Source of the DNA: Paenibacillus sp. E222
GTDB taxonomy: Bacteria; Bacillota; Bacilli; Paenibacillales; Paenibacillaceae
Length of the DNA: 64,000 nucleotides
NCBI RefSeq assembly: GCF_013401555.1
Contig: NZ_CP058552.1
Coordinates: forward strand, 310,001-374,000
Direction: 5' to 3'
The position numbers were made by a program, and so were the translations under genes. Shown piece after piece: positions 47,980 to 57,812 of the stretch. The notes under the pieces were generated by a model. It was not told where the DNA came from and did no database searches. It was given only the letters and a program-made list of their open reading frames with translations. How positions within the stretch are numbered: position 1 is the first letter of the stretch; the number at the start of each line of letters is the position of its first letter.

Positions 47980-50900
47980 TTATGAAGATGGTGTATCTCC
48001 AGCTGGTGCTGGTGTATTGTTGCTCCCTTGGTCTGTACCCGTAGGAGCTACCGAAATTGGAAATGTAGCTACTTCTGAATTGTTTTTATACTTAGTATTA
48101 TCACTAGCCACAGAAACTACCAGAACTTTGTATTCTCCCGCTTCAAAAACTGAACCGTCAGAATCATTGGAGGAAACTCCAATATTCACAGTTGCTGTTC
48201 TTGGGTTACTACCAATATTCACTCTTTCTAAAGCTTTTCCAGTATCACCTGAACCACTCTTAGCTTTAACAACGTACACATCATAACGAGAAATTCCTGT
48301 TTCATTGCCAGGCTTGGTGAAACTTACACTAATCGAAGTATCCGTTGCCGTCGCCTTCACATCTGCTACCTTCTCTACAAATGTTGGTGACTGTTTTTTA
48401 GCATTAATTATGAAAGTAGCTGAATCTATGTTTGATTCACGTTTGCTGTCGGAGGATTCTGATAAAATGTAAGCCGTGTACAACTTGCCCGATACAATAG
48501 GTTGCCCATTGATATCATTCAGTGCATTCGGAAGTATAGCATAGCCCCCTGTCGTTTCCAATGATCTGATCACGTTAGGATTGTTTTCTTTTGCAATAGC
48601 TTTCGCCAAATTAAGATTAAATGCACTTCCAGTCGGGGCAATCATTACAACATAACGACTGATTCCTACTTTAGAAGCTGGTTCCGTATATCTCAAGGTC
48701 ACATCCGTTGCATCGCCAGCAGCTTGCTCTTCATTTTTAACTTCTACATCAGTGATTTTAACTGCTCCAACAGCACTTGTTACAGACAATTTAATATCAG
48801 CATACGCAGTGGACAGCACATTGGAAGAGTTGCTGGTATTGCTTACTGCAAGCACAAATATACGATAGTTCTCATCATTGCGAATATCTGTACCATCTGT
48901 TGCTTTTACATCCTTTAAAGTCAAAGTATAATTTCCGCTTCCGCTAGCTTTATTTACAACCTTATAGTTTGAGTTCCGATTTGCTTCGGCCAAATCGAAC
49001 CCACCCAAATTCGCCGTTTTGACTGCGAAAACACGATAATGATAAACATTCGTCTCATTAGACGATCTATTAAATGTCACCTGCAAATCACTACCGTCTC
49101 CATTATCTCCGATGTCCGCTGCATTCACGTAGGTCGGAGCGGCCACAGTCGAGTTCTGTACTAGCGTAATTTGTGAAGAATAAGATGACAATGCATTCTG
49201 GCTGGAATTGCCGCTATTGCTTACCGACAGGACGAACACACGATAAGAAACACCATTAGAGATTCGAGATCCATTAGTATCTACCGCGCTGCTCGGAAGA
49301 GTAAATGACTGATTTCCACCCGTTTTGCTCACCTGATAATAATTGTTCGATGCATTAGCCGCGCTCAGTGTGAAGCTGCCTGCATTTCCCGAACGGACCA
49401 CATATACACGATACGCAGAAACATTGGATTCATCCGAAGCTCTATTAAACGAAACCCGGAGATCGCGCCCATCGCCATAGTCACTCACATCAGCAACCCC
49501 GATATTGCTTGCAACGCCAGCATTACTATTCGTTGTCAGTCTCAACAGCGTTGACGACGAAGACAGCGCATTAGTATATCCATTCTGCTGGTTGCCTACA
49601 GCCATAACGTAGATTCGATAATCTTGCAGATTCGTTACGTTATAACCACTTGTGTCCTTCATGGAGGATGGCAGTGTTGTTGTAATGTTGTTGCCTGTTT
49701 TGTTCACGTTATAGTACAAGCTGGAAGACAGATTGCTCGCCGTAGTCAGATTAAAGCTGCTGGATACCGAGTTCCGCACTACAAAAATTCGATAATTAGC
49801 AACTCTGGACTCATCGGATGAACGGTTGAAGCTCACCTGAATGTCACGACCGTCTCCATAATCCGAATTGTCTTTTACTTGCGTGATGACTGGCGCTGTT
49901 GCTGTGTTTACGCCCAGCGTAAGTGAAGATGATACTGTGGACAGTTTATTGTCTGCTGTTGCCGCATTGGAGCTCACGGATACAATGTAAACGACATAAG
50001 ATGTGCCGTTTTTGATCAATTCCCCGGATGTATCACGCGTCGAGGAACTGAGCTGGGTTTTGACCGCTGCGCTGTTACCTTTGTAAATAATGGTTGAATT
50101 CGAACTGGACACATTATTGGCCGTAGTTAGATTGAATGAAGAAGCGTCTTTCGCCTTAACTACAAAAGCACGGTAATACGTAATATTCGATGTGGTGCTC
50201 GGCTGTGTGAAGTTAATTTCCAGATCACGTCCATCTCCGTAGTCGCTGATATCTGCGATCCGCAGGCCTGTGACAGGCTGCACCGTCGTTTTCACATTGT
50301 TTAGTTTTATGGACTGGGTAGACCAGGCCAGCTGATTTTTGTAGCTGTTGTTGCTGTTCCCCACCGTAAGTACATACAATCGATAGGTTTCATTTGAATT
50401 CAACAGATCCCCGTTCACGTCACGTGTCTGAGCATTCAATGTCAATCTTGGATCGGTGCCATTTGGAGAAATGGAAGTGTAATTACTAGATGGTACTGCC
50501 GATGCCGCAGACTCAGTAAAGCTGTTCACATCACGTGTTTTTACCAGCATAATCCGATATGCCGACACAGCCTTCTCGGACGTCGGACGTGTGAAACTTA
50601 CGGTCAGATCTCGACCATCCCCATTGCTTCCTGACACAGCACCGTAAATGTTCCATGCTGCATATTGCGTCTCATCCACAGGAGGAGTGGACGTTGTTTT
50701 GATATCTACTCGCTGATTGCGGGAATTCCAGAATACTTTCTCTCCAAAAGCTTCACTGACAAAACGAATTGGAACCATTGTGTTTCCCTTGATGGTATTT
50801 GCAGGTACATCTAGCGCTACCGCTTCTCCGTTGATGTAAGCCGTTTTGGAACCCAGTTTCAGCGATACTTCCTGATCTCCCCGGTTCGCCGTGATCGTTT

Positions 50901-51117
50901 TGGTTTTATTGGTGTACTTTACAGTGGCATCCAAGCCTTCGAAAATGGAGCGTAATGGAACCAGTACACGTCCACCTTTCATGACAGGGGCCTGTGCAGA
51001 GGATAACTCCGCGTCGTTAATATAAATGCTGATTCTTGCAGCTGCATCCATAACCGACGTTGGTAGTGCAGACATCAACATAGCCGATACGGCCAGTGCT
51101 GACATCACCTTTTTCAC
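47980..51117 (-). CDS. Secreted protein with copper-amine-oxidase N-domain and FN3-like repeats
   Basis: A 1045-aa exported protein. A signal peptide (KKVMSALAVSAMLMSALPTS) is followed by a copper amine oxidase N-terminal-like domain (RISIYINDAE, VLVPLRSIFEGLDATVKY, MVPIRFVSEAFGEKVFWN; about 30-145). Five closely related modules of about 100-108 aa follow, each starting with a DYGDGRDL-like motif and a SFNR...YRxxVV pattern, and then two more divergent modules. The C-terminal tail is Gly/Asn/Pro-rich. GTG 51117 with GGAGG seven bases upstream is the best start; the frame extends to 51165. A surface or matrix protein is likely; the ligand is unknown. Confidence 0.85.
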   Translation of the reverse strand: MKKVMSALAVSAMLMSALPTSVMDAAARISIYINDAELSSAQAPVMKGGRVLVPLRSIFEGLDATVKYTNKTKTITANRGDQEVSLKLGSKTAYINGEAVALDVPANTIKGNTMVPIRFVSEAFGEKVFWNSRNQRVDIKTTSTPPVDETQYAAWNIYGAVSGSNGDGRDLTVSFTRPTSEKAVSAYRIMLVKTRDVNSFTESAASAVPSSNYTSISPNGTDPRLTLNAQTRDVNGDLLNSNETYRLYVLTVGNSNNSYKNQLAWSTQSIKLNNVKTTVQPVTGLRIADISDYGDGRDLEINFTQPSTTSNITYYRAFVVKAKDASSFNLTTANNVSSSNSTIIYKGNSAAVKTQLSSSTRDTSGELIKNGTSYVVYIVSVSSNAATADNKLSTVSSSLTLGVNTATAPVITQVKDNSDYGDGRDIQVSFNRSSDESRVANYRIFVVRNSVSSSFNLTTASNLSSSLYYNVNKTGNNITTTLPSSMKDTSGYNVTNLQDYRIYVMAVGNQQNGYTNALSSSSTLLRLTTNSNAGVASNIGVADVSDYGDGRDLRVSFNRASDESNVSAYRVYVVRSGNAGSFTLSAANASNNYYQVSKTGGNQSFTLPSSAVDTNGSRISNGVSYRVFVLSVSNSGNSSQNALSSYSSQITLVQNSTVAAPTYVNAADIGDNGDGSDLQVTFNRSSNETNVYHYRVFAVKTANLGGFDLAEANRNSNYKVVNKASGSGNYTLTLKDVKATDGTDIRNDENYRIFVLAVSNTSNSSNVLSTAYADIKLSVTSAVGAVKITDVEVKNEEQAAGDATDVTLRYTEPASKVGISRYVVMIAPTGSAFNLNLAKAIAKENNPNVIRSLETTGGYAILPNALNDINGQPIVSGKLYTAYILSESSDSKRESNIDSATFIINAKKQSPTFVEKVADVKATATDTSISVSFTKPGNETGISRYDVYVVKAKSGSGDTGKALERVNIGSNPRTATVNIGVSSNDSDGSVFEAGEYKVLVVSVASDNTKYKNNSEVATFPISVAPTGTDQGSNNTPAPAGDTPSS

Positions 51118-51428
51118 TTGACGTCCTCCAGCTTTTCTCATATCCAATATCCCCATTCTCTTCATTATTTAAGTTGAAATGTCATCGTTGGTGAATTTCA
51201 TTTTATTCCTGTAATTTCCTGTGCACATCTAAGACGTATGAACATAAGTAAAAGTTTCCAATCCCACAAAAAATATTTTCGCAGAAATGTCCTTCCGCCA
51301 TCTACCCTCCAAAGGTTAAAAATAACAGAAGAATTTGTCATTATTCCGCAACAACATCTTTCCCAATTTCGTTTAATGTATAGTGAATAACAACCTATTA
51401 TCTTTATAATTACGGGAGGTTCACACAG

Positions 51429-52394
51429 ATGACATCATCGTATTTATCTGGTCAACGCAAAAGGATGCGATTCTTCATCACAGTCGTTACCATTGCTGCA
51501 ATCTTTACAGGAACCCCAGCTACATCCGGAGCTGCTACTGCCGCTCCTTCAAGCCTGGATACCAAAGTAACCACCAGCAGTTCAACCGCCATATATAAAA
51601 CATTTCAGTCCATGCTCAAAAAAAAGAACGGCTTACCCGCCGCTGACACCTATCTGGAATCCAATATCAAAAAAGTAACAAAGCATCACGCCACCCTGAT
51701 GGTCCTTCAATTGGAGAATGCACGTCTGAAGGCCCTAACCTCCATGACGGACCGCTTGCTCGTTCCTAACGTTCAGGACAAGATGCTCAAGGCATACCAA
51801 ACGAACGACAGCTTCACCAAACTCATGGAGCGTACCCAGGATTCCGATCTGCGTGTACTTTTAAAAGAAGCCCGTGACAGCGGCTATCGCCTCGTCATGC
51901 TCGAAGGCTCCCTCTATCCCATTATGAATTATGCGGCATTCGTGAAATATACCTCTGAAATTACAGAGGATATCTCAAGCTACATCAATATCATGACGAA
52001 GGAAACGAAAAACCTGCCTGCGGATGACGGAGCTCTGGTCATTGGATATCAGGAAATTCTCCTTCGGGCACTTAGCCAGGAAAGATTCCTGGAGCTGCAT
52101 CCGAAATCGAATCGGGCCAAGCAGGTACAGGATCTGTTGAACAGTTATACCCTGTATACCTTTTATGGGCTGAACAATACACCGCTGTTTGATTATGAAA
52201 CGAACAAAATGGTTGCTAACGCCCAAAGAGGATACAACGGCGTCTTGCAGCGTCTTGCATCAGTCGATAGTGTGTTTCTCTCCAAGCTGGATGCCTTTAT
52301 GGATGTGGTTAAGGAAGCGAAGTATGAGAAAACAGCTGCGGTGGAGAAATGGCTGGAACAGAATGTTCCGACCGGGGCGGATGCCGGCTATTAA
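51429..52394 (+). CDS. Exported helical hypothetical protein, 321 aa
   Basis: A signal peptide (basic start, then FFITVVTIAAIFTGTPATSGAA) precedes a helical, Lys/Glu-rich protein with no known motif (e.g. ITEDISSYINIMTKETKNLP). GGGAGG precedes the ATG and a strong terminator follows. It is divergent from the FN3-repeat gene, so the two may share regulation. Not recognised. Confidence 0.7.
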   Translation: MTSSYLSGQRKRMRFFITVVTIAAIFTGTPATSGAATAAPSSLDTKVTTSSSTAIYKTFQSMLKKKNGLPAADTYLESNIKKVTKHHATLMVLQLENARLKALTSMTDRLLVPNVQDKMLKAYQTNDSFTKLMERTQDSDLRVLLKEARDSGYRLVMLEGSLYPIMNYAAFVKYTSEITEDISSYINIMTKETKNLPADDGALVIGYQEILLRALSQERFLELHPKSNRAKQVQDLLNSYTLYTFYGLNNTPLFDYETNKMVANAQRGYNGVLQRLASVDSVFLSKLDAFMDVVKEAKYEKTAAVEKWLEQNVPTGADAGY

Positions 52395-52436
52395 ATAATC
52401 ATGATATTAATCACCTAAAGGACACATAAAGCACAC

Positions 52437-52479
52437 AAAGAAAACCGACATAGGATTCGCTCCCATGTCGGTTTTCTTT
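52437..52479. terminator. Bidirectional terminator
   Basis: AAAGAAAACCGACAT and ATGTCGGTTTTCTTT form a perfect 15-bp stem with a 13-base loop between convergent genes. Confidence 0.92.
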
Positions 52480-52549
52480 GTGGATTCTATCGATGAATTG
52501 AATTTGAATTGAATCTCCTACACCAGGCTAATTCGTTCGGATGCATGAA

Positions 52550-53152
52550 CTACAGAATTGGCTTGACCATATGGTTATACTCATGTCCACCAATGACAAT
52601 GACTTCATCCTTGATATAGCCCTGCCGTTCGTACAGCATCAAGGCCCGGCCATTGTCCCGTTCAACAATGAGGGACACCTGGGAGTGTCCGAGTTCCCTT
52701 CCCTGCTGCTCAAAAGCAGCCATCAACGCCTTGCCGATGCCCTGCCCCTGATACGCTTCGCTTACGGATAGAGTATCCAGATAATACTCCCCGGGACGGG
52801 TTTCTTTGACCAACGTATATTTCTCATCTGTACTCCGACCAGGCCGATCCAATATTGGCTGATCCAGAAGATCTGCTTCACCGCCATCATACGCTACCAG
52901 TATTCCAGCGACCTGTTCGTTGTGCTCCATTACCGTTATGTTGCGATAACTGATCCTATTGTCTTCCTGCACGTAAAATTGCTGCAATATCTGCATCGCT
53001 TTCTCATGCTCACCTTCACCCGCCAGAGCATAGGCAATATCACCAATCGCCTGATAAAGCAAAGGAATGACTTGTGCCGCATCTTCTTTGTGAGCAGGTC
53101 TCAACAGAGGCTGCGCCTCACTACGGTCCGACTTCACATTGGAATGATTCAT
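52550..53152 (-). CDS. GNAT-family N-acetyltransferase
   Basis: A 200-aa acetyltransferase with the acetyl-CoA motif EAYQGQGIGKALM and the later VERDNGRALMLYERQGY. The N-terminal PLLRPAHKEDAAQV is typical of GNAT folds. It starts within the ilvA stop, so the pair is cotranscribed. Substrate unknown. Confidence 0.88.
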   Translation of the reverse strand: MNHSNVKSDRSEAQPLLRPAHKEDAAQVIPLLYQAIGDIAYALAGEGEHEKAMQILQQFYVQEDNRISYRNITVMEHNEQVAGILVAYDGGEADLLDQPILDRPGRSTDEKYTLVKETRPGEYYLDTLSVSEAYQGQGIGKALMAAFEQQGRELGHSQVSLIVERDNGRALMLYERQGYIKDEVIVIGGHEYNHMVKPIL

Positions 53153-54444
53153 CAGATTAACATGTTGAACAGATTGAGATTTTTGTTCAGCTCGGTATAC
53201 GCGAGGCCTTTACGATTCATACGTTCAATCAGCGGCTGGTAATCTTCCTTGTACATCAGCTCGATGCCCACCAAGGCCGGTCCATTTTCCTTATCATGCT
53301 TCTTCGTATATTCAAAACGGGCAATGTCGTCATTGGGTCCCAGTACTTCCACAAGGAATTCACGCAAAGCTCCCGCACGCTGTGGGAAATTGACCATGAA
53401 ATAATATTTCAGACCTTCATAAATCAACGAACGTTCCTTGATTTCCTGCATCCGATCGATATCATTGTTGCCGCCGCTGATCACACAGACAACCGTCTTG
53501 CCCGCAATCTGTTCGCGATACTGCTCGAGTGCAGCAACCGCCAAAGAACCAGCAGGCTCCACAACAATCGCATTTTCATTATATAGCTCCAAAATGGTTG
53601 TACAGGCTTTGCCTTCAGGCACCTTCACAATATCATCCAACGTGCTGCTACAGATGTCGAAGGTTAGGTCACCAACGCGTTTCACCGCAGCACCATCCAC
53701 GAATTTATCAATATTATCCAACGTGACAACCTGCTTGCGGAACATGGCCTCACTCATGGAAGCCGCGCCAAGTGGTTCTACGCCAATGATGCGGGTTTCC
53801 GGGCTAACCGTCTTCATGTAGGTTCCAACACCAGCAGCCAGACCGCCACCACCGATTGTGACGAATACATAATCCGCTTTTTCATCCAGACTCTCCATGA
53901 TTTCCATCGCTACCGTACCATTACCCGCAATGATCTTCGGCTGATCGAACGGATGGATGAACGTCATGCCCTGTTCATTACACGCACGCATAGCTTCTTC
54001 ATAAGCATCGTCATACGTATCACCTGTCAGCACCACTTCAACATTATCTCCACCAAATCGACGTACCTGTTTCACCTTCTGGTTAGGAGTTGTGCTCGGC
54101 ATAAAAATTTTGCCGTGGATGCTAAGCGCGTTACAGGAAAAAGCAACTCCCTGCGCATGGTTACCCGCGCTCGCGCAGACAATGCCTTTCTCCAGTTCAG
54201 CAGGAGTCAGACTACGAATCATGTTGTATGCTCCACGAATTTTAAACGAACGTACCACCTGCAGGTCTTCCCGTTTAAGATACACATTACAGTTATATTT
54301 GGCCGACAATACAGCATCCCGCTGCAATGGCGTTCTTACAATGACTTCACGCAGCACATGATGTGCGCGCACGATATCTTCCATGCCAACACCGGTACGG
54401 CCGGGATTGGCAGTTCCCGTTGGTTCTTGTTCCACTGGTTTCAT
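53152..54444 (-). CDS. ilvA: Threonine ammonia-lyase (threonine deaminase)
   Basis: A 430-aa PLP enzyme converting threonine to 2-oxobutyrate, the first committed step of isoleucine synthesis. The PLP lysine is in SFKIRGAYN, with CASAGNHAQGVA, TIGGGGLAAGVG and VISGGNND. A single short ACT-like regulatory domain ends the protein, as in Bacillus IlvA. No T-box sequence was found upstream. GNAT follows with a one-base overlap. Confidence 0.93.
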   Translation of the reverse strand: MKPVEQEPTGTANPGRTGVGMEDIVRAHHVLREVIVRTPLQRDAVLSAKYNCNVYLKREDLQVVRSFKIRGAYNMIRSLTPAELEKGIVCASAGNHAQGVAFSCNALSIHGKIFMPSTTPNQKVKQVRRFGGDNVEVVLTGDTYDDAYEEAMRACNEQGMTFIHPFDQPKIIAGNGTVAMEIMESLDEKADYVFVTIGGGGLAAGVGTYMKTVSPETRIIGVEPLGAASMSEAMFRKQVVTLDNIDKFVDGAAVKRVGDLTFDICSSTLDDIVKVPEGKACTTILELYNENAIVVEPAGSLAVAALEQYREQIAGKTVVCVISGGNNDIDRMQEIKERSLIYEGLKYYFMVNFPQRAGALREFLVEVLGPNDDIARFEYTKKHDKENGPALVGIELMYKEDYQPLIERMNRKGLAYTELNKNLNLFNMLI

Positions 54445-54474
54445 CTCTTATCCACACTCCGCTTATCTTTGTTG

Positions 54475-54490
54475 GCAATGCAAGCATTGC
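54475..54490. promoter_or_regulatory. Palindrome upstream of ilvA
   Basis: GCAATGC and GCATTGC flank two bases, 31 bases before the ilvA start. It could be an operator or a small leader hairpin. A perfect TTATCCACA (54448-54456) lies between it and the gene. Confidence 0.4.
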
Positions 54491-54715
54491 TTTTTCTTTT
54501 TATTGTATCACTTTTGCACTGTTCTTGCGCCTGAGCTCGCATCATTTACCATTCGCAAACAAACCGCATCTAATTGAAAATCATTATCAATTACTTGATT
54601 ATAGATTATTCCATACTTTAGGACAAGGCATAGTGTCGCTCTGATTCATTAAAAAGTGGATCATTGAAATTGCACGAGTAGCATGCTGCTCGGTTCCTTA
54701 AACCGTATAAACGGC

Positions 54716-54764
54716 AAAAAAGGGGTATCCCCGTCATTTTCATGACCTATGGGACATCCCTTTT
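54716..54764 (-). terminator. Terminator of the mhqO-mhqD-like operon
   Basis: On the minus strand AAAAGGGATGTCCC pairs with GGGGATACCCCTTTTT across the loop, ending in T. Confidence 0.75.
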
Positions 54765-54796
54765 AAAAGAAGTATTTAAAGCAACTAGTCAAATTT

Positions 54797-55420
54797 TTAA
54801 GCCTGAGTCTTAAACCACGCCTCAGCAGCTTCCGCCTCGGTACGAGTCAACTGATGTCCCTGACGCTCCCAGTGCATGTGCACGGCTGCACCTGCTCCAC
54901 TAAGCAGTGAAGCGAGTTCATCCGTTTCTCGTTTCGGCACAATTGGATCGTTCTCTCCTGCTCCGATGAATACAGGCAGCCCCTTCAGTTCTGGCAATTG
55001 CAGACCGCGAAGCGGTACCATTGGATGGTGCAGAATCGCTCCTTTAAAAACATCAGCCTGATGGAAAATCAGACTTGCTGCGATGTTTGCTCCGTTGGAA
55101 TAGCCCAGTGCGAAGACATTGGCACGATCAAAGCCATACTCCACAGCGGCTGCATCCACAAAAGAACCCAGTTCCGCTGTCCGTGCAATGAGATCCTCTT
55201 CATCGAACACCCCTTCCGCCAAACGGCGGAAGAAACGAGGCATTCCATTTTCGGATACGTTACCACGCACCCCCAGAATACCTGCTCCTGGGGCAATCAT
55301 CTCGGCCAGACCTACCAGATCGTTCTCCGTTCCACCTGTCCCGTGCAGTAACAAAAGGGTGGGAGCAGTTGGCTGAGAACCTGCTTTATAGATATGTTTC
55401 ATTGTATTAGTAGTACTCAT
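54797..55420 (-). CDS. Carboxylesterase/phospholipase-like hydrolase (MhqD-like)
   Basis: A 207-aa alpha/beta hydrolase with LLLHGTGGTENDL, nucleophile GYSNGANIA, acid in GENDPIVP and histidine in ERQGHQLT. It matches the hydrolase paired with a ring-cleaving dioxygenase in the MhqR regulon of Bacillus. ATG 55420 overlaps the upstream stop (ATGA) and has AAAGGAGAG upstream. The product likely hydrolyses ring-cleavage products of quinones. Confidence 0.83.
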   Translation of the reverse strand: MSTTNTMKHIYKAGSQPTAPTLLLLHGTGGTENDLVGLAEMIAPGAGILGVRGNVSENGMPRFFRRLAEGVFDEEDLIARTAELGSFVDAAAVEYGFDRANVFALGYSNGANIAASLIFHQADVFKGAILHHPMVPLRGLQLPELKGLPVFIGAGENDPIVPKRETDELASLLSGAGAAVHMHWERQGHQLTRTEAEAAEAWFKTQA

Positions 55421-56376
55421 GATTTGGACTCTCCTTTCCATTCACGTACTTGAATAGGTGGCAGCAGCTGTTCAATCTGCTCACGCTGTGGTTCGTACCA
55501 TTCAGGCAGCATCAGTTTTTCACCCATGCTCTCCTGTGGTTCATCCCGTGCAAATCCTGGAGGATCAGTAGCCAGTTCAAACAGTATACCTCCCGGTTCC
55601 CGGAAATACACGGCGTTAAAGTACTGGCGGTCAATGACCGGAGTTGGATGATATCCGGCTTTTTGAAGCTCCTGCTGCATTTGTTCGTGCTCGACATAAT
55701 CTTTTGCGCGCCATGCAATATGGTGAACCGTGCCTGCTCCGCCAATTCCCCGTTGGATTCCAGTCGATTGAATGTCGATCAGTTGACCGATGTCACCACT
55801 CGCCTGCAGACGAATGATTCCATCCTCTTCTCCTACCTGCTCGAGACCGAGCATCGTTGTCAGTACATCCGTTGTTTTGTCAGGTACATGGCTGAATAAA
55901 ACAGCTCCACCAAAACCTTTGATGGCATGTTCAGAGGGTACGCCGTTGAATGACCACTGACTTGGCTGACCTCCTTCACGCTCGACCAACTCGAGCAACA
56001 GACCGCCTTTATCGAAGAAACGAATGTATTGCTCGCCAAATCTTGTTTTATTTTCAAATGGAATATCGAAGGATGCCAGACGTTCTTTCCAGAATGGTAG
56101 ACTGCCCACCGGAATCGCATATACGGTTACTCCAGTCTGTCCTGCGCCGATGACACCTCTTCTAGCATTCTGCTGCGGGAAGAAGGTGATAATAGTGCCA
56201 GGAGCGCCATCCTCATTGCCATAATACAGATGGTACACATCCGGTGCATCAAAGTTAATTGTTTTTTTCACCATTCTCAGTGCCAATACACCTGCGTAAA
56301 AATCAACGTTTTTCTGTGCATCATCTACAAAAGCCGTTACGTGATGGATTCCTGAAGTTCTGAACATAATCTCCAC
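55417..56376 (-). CDS. Ring-cleaving dioxygenase, glyoxalase/VOC family (MhqO-like)
   Basis: A 319-aa protein with two tandem VOC modules (GIHHVTAFVDDAQKNVDFYAG at the start; GTVHHIAWRAKDYVEHEQ near 220, with metal ligand H and the later FELATDPPGFARDE). MhqO-type enzymes cleave hydroquinone or catechol adducts. It forms an operon with the MhqD-like hydrolase. A candidate MhqR-like site lies upstream. Confidence 0.88.
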   Translation of the reverse strand: MEIMFRTSGIHHVTAFVDDAQKNVDFYAGVLALRMVKKTINFDAPDVYHLYYGNEDGAPGTIITFFPQQNARRGVIGAGQTGVTVYAIPVGSLPFWKERLASFDIPFENKTRFGEQYIRFFDKGGLLLELVEREGGQPSQWSFNGVPSEHAIKGFGGAVLFSHVPDKTTDVLTTMLGLEQVGEEDGIIRLQASGDIGQLIDIQSTGIQRGIGGAGTVHHIAWRAKDYVEHEQMQQELQKAGYHPTPVIDRQYFNAVYFREPGGILFELATDPPGFARDEPQESMGEKLMLPEWYEPQREQIEQLLPPIQVREWKGESKS

Positions 56377-56446
56377 TCCCTTGGTTTTATTTGTATCATT
56401 GTTATATTTAGCAGTTCGTTATACATTGCTTTGCTTTTTGTTTTTT

Positions 56447-56464
56447 TATCTTTAAATTAAGATT
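56447..56464. promoter_or_regulatory. Candidate MhqR-like operator
   Basis: TATCTTTAAATTAAGATT has ATCTT and AAGAT arms and resembles the remembered MhqR consensus (tATCTcgAAtTCgAGATa) in spacing. It stands about 70 bases before the mhqO-like start. Inference from pattern only. Confidence 0.4.
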
Positions 56465-56575
56465 CTTTAAATTTATATTAATCCATTAAGCCACGATTTG
56501 CAAGCTTTTGTTTTAAAGTTAAGATATTGCTGGACTTTAACCTGCTGAATGCCGCTTGAGTATACTCGGATGGGC

Positions 56576-56608
56576 AAAAAAACAGGCCCCGATCACTCGG
56601 AAACCTGT
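56576..56608 (-). terminator. Terminator of the shorter CNNM gene
   Basis: On the minus strand ACAGG...CCTGT (56608-56581) is followed by TTTTTTT. Confidence 0.7.
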
Positions 56609-56670
56609 CTTCCTTGAAACTTATTCAATTGCCGCCGCACAACATCGATCCTTATAATCTCGCATTACTT

Positions 56671-57753
56671 TTAGGTTAATTTTAATCGCTTAGTCGGTTG
56701 AACCAGATCTTTGCCATCATACTCGTCCTTGATATCCCCGACAATTTCTTCAAGAATATCCTCCATCGTAACCAGACCAACTGTTTCCCCTTCTGCATTA
56801 TGAACTGTAGCGATATGGGAACGACTTTGCTGCATCTGGACCAAGACATCCTTAATCGGCGATAACTCCGAAAATTTTAACATGTCGTGTACAAACGTAT
56901 CCATATTGAATTCCCGGCCTGCTGCAACACTCGTAAGCATTTCCTTTGTATGGATAAATCCAATGAATTGATCCTGATTTCCTTTTTCGATCACCGGGAA
57001 ACGTGTATATTCATGCTGCTTTAGAACCTCGATCATACGATCCAGCGGCATTTCTTTGTCCAACGTAACGATTTTTTCTTTGCGGATCATAATCTCCTGA
57101 AGCAAACGCTCATCAAAAGCAAAAATGTTTTTGAGGTAGTCCAGCTCTGTCTGATTAATTTCTCCACTCTCATAACTCTGTGCCATAATCAGCTTCAGTT
57201 CCTCCTCGGAGTGAACTGTATCGTGACCGGCAGGTTTTATACCGAAAATTCCAAGCAATAGACGAGCAGCCCCATTCAGGGCATAGATGAACGGATTCAT
57301 GATCTTACCGAACCAGTACAGCGGTGGTGCAAGCAATAGTGTCATCTTCTCTGCAAACTGGATCGCCAGTGTTTTCGGTGCCAATTCACCGATAACCACA
57401 TGCAGAAACGTAATGATTGCCAAGGCAATCCCGTACGAAAGTACCGTAGACAACGCCGCTGGGACTTCCAGTCGCTCAAACAACGGATGCAGCATTTTCT
57501 CAACAGTGGGTTCACCCAATGCGCCCAATACCAGCGCTGTGATCGTGATACCCAATTGACACGCAGATAGATAATAATCCAGATTGTGAGCCACTTTTTT
57601 GGCCAATACCGCTTTTTTGTTCCCTTCCAAGATCAACTGATCTATTCGGGACATCCGTACTTTCAGAATTGCAAATTCCGCTCCAACGAAAAAGGCGGTC
57701 AGACCTATAAATACGGCTACTAAAAATAAGTTTAAGGCTATTATTCCGTCCAA
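56671..57753 (-). CDS. CNNM/HlyC-family membrane protein, short paralog
   Basis: A 360-aa DUF21 (CNNM) protein. An N-terminal transmembrane domain with TAFFVGAEFAILKVRMSRID, SACQLGITITALVLGALGEP and AFAMKMTLL-like segments is followed by two CBS domains (about 215-340; VTMEDILEEIVGDIKDEYD). The C-terminal CorC/HlyC transporter-associated domain present in the neighbour at 58017 is missing; it ends KRLKLT. The TTG start is supported by the paralog; SD and start are separated by a hairpin (see 57759). Related proteins export Mg2+ or other ions. Confidence 0.9.
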   Translation of the reverse strand: MDGIIALNLFLVAVFIGLTAFFVGAEFAILKVRMSRIDQLILEGNKKAVLAKKVAHNLDYYLSACQLGITITALVLGALGEPTVEKMLHPLFERLEVPAALSTVLSYGIALAIITFLHVVIGELAPKTLAIQFAEKMTLLLAPPLYWFGKIMNPFIYALNGAARLLLGIFGIKPAGHDTVHSEEELKLIMAQSYESGEINQTELDYLKNIFAFDERLLQEIMIRKEKIVTLDKEMPLDRMIEVLKQHEYTRFPVIEKGNQDQFIGFIHTKEMLTSVAAGREFNMDTFVHDMLKFSELSPIKDVLVQMQQSRSHIATVHNAEGETVGLVTMEDILEEIVGDIKDEYDGKDLVQPTKRLKLT

Positions 57754-57784
57754 TGATTTCCCTCAAAATGAGGGATTCACCTCC
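57754..57784 (-). promoter_or_regulatory. Structured leader: hairpin between ribosome site and TTG start
   Basis: On the minus strand GGAGGTGAA is followed by TCCCTCA-TTT-TGAGGGA and then AATCA-TTG. If the hairpin folds, the ribosome site and start are about 9 bases apart, the usual distance. The same arrangement occurs before the second paralog. Confidence 0.55.
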
Positions 57785-57812
57785 AAGTTTTATTTAAGTG
57801 ATGCACGAGAGA

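Noticed and set aside
53152..54640. T-box riboswitch upstream of ilvA
   Set aside because: No AGGGTGGNACCGCG sequence; only a short palindrome is present.
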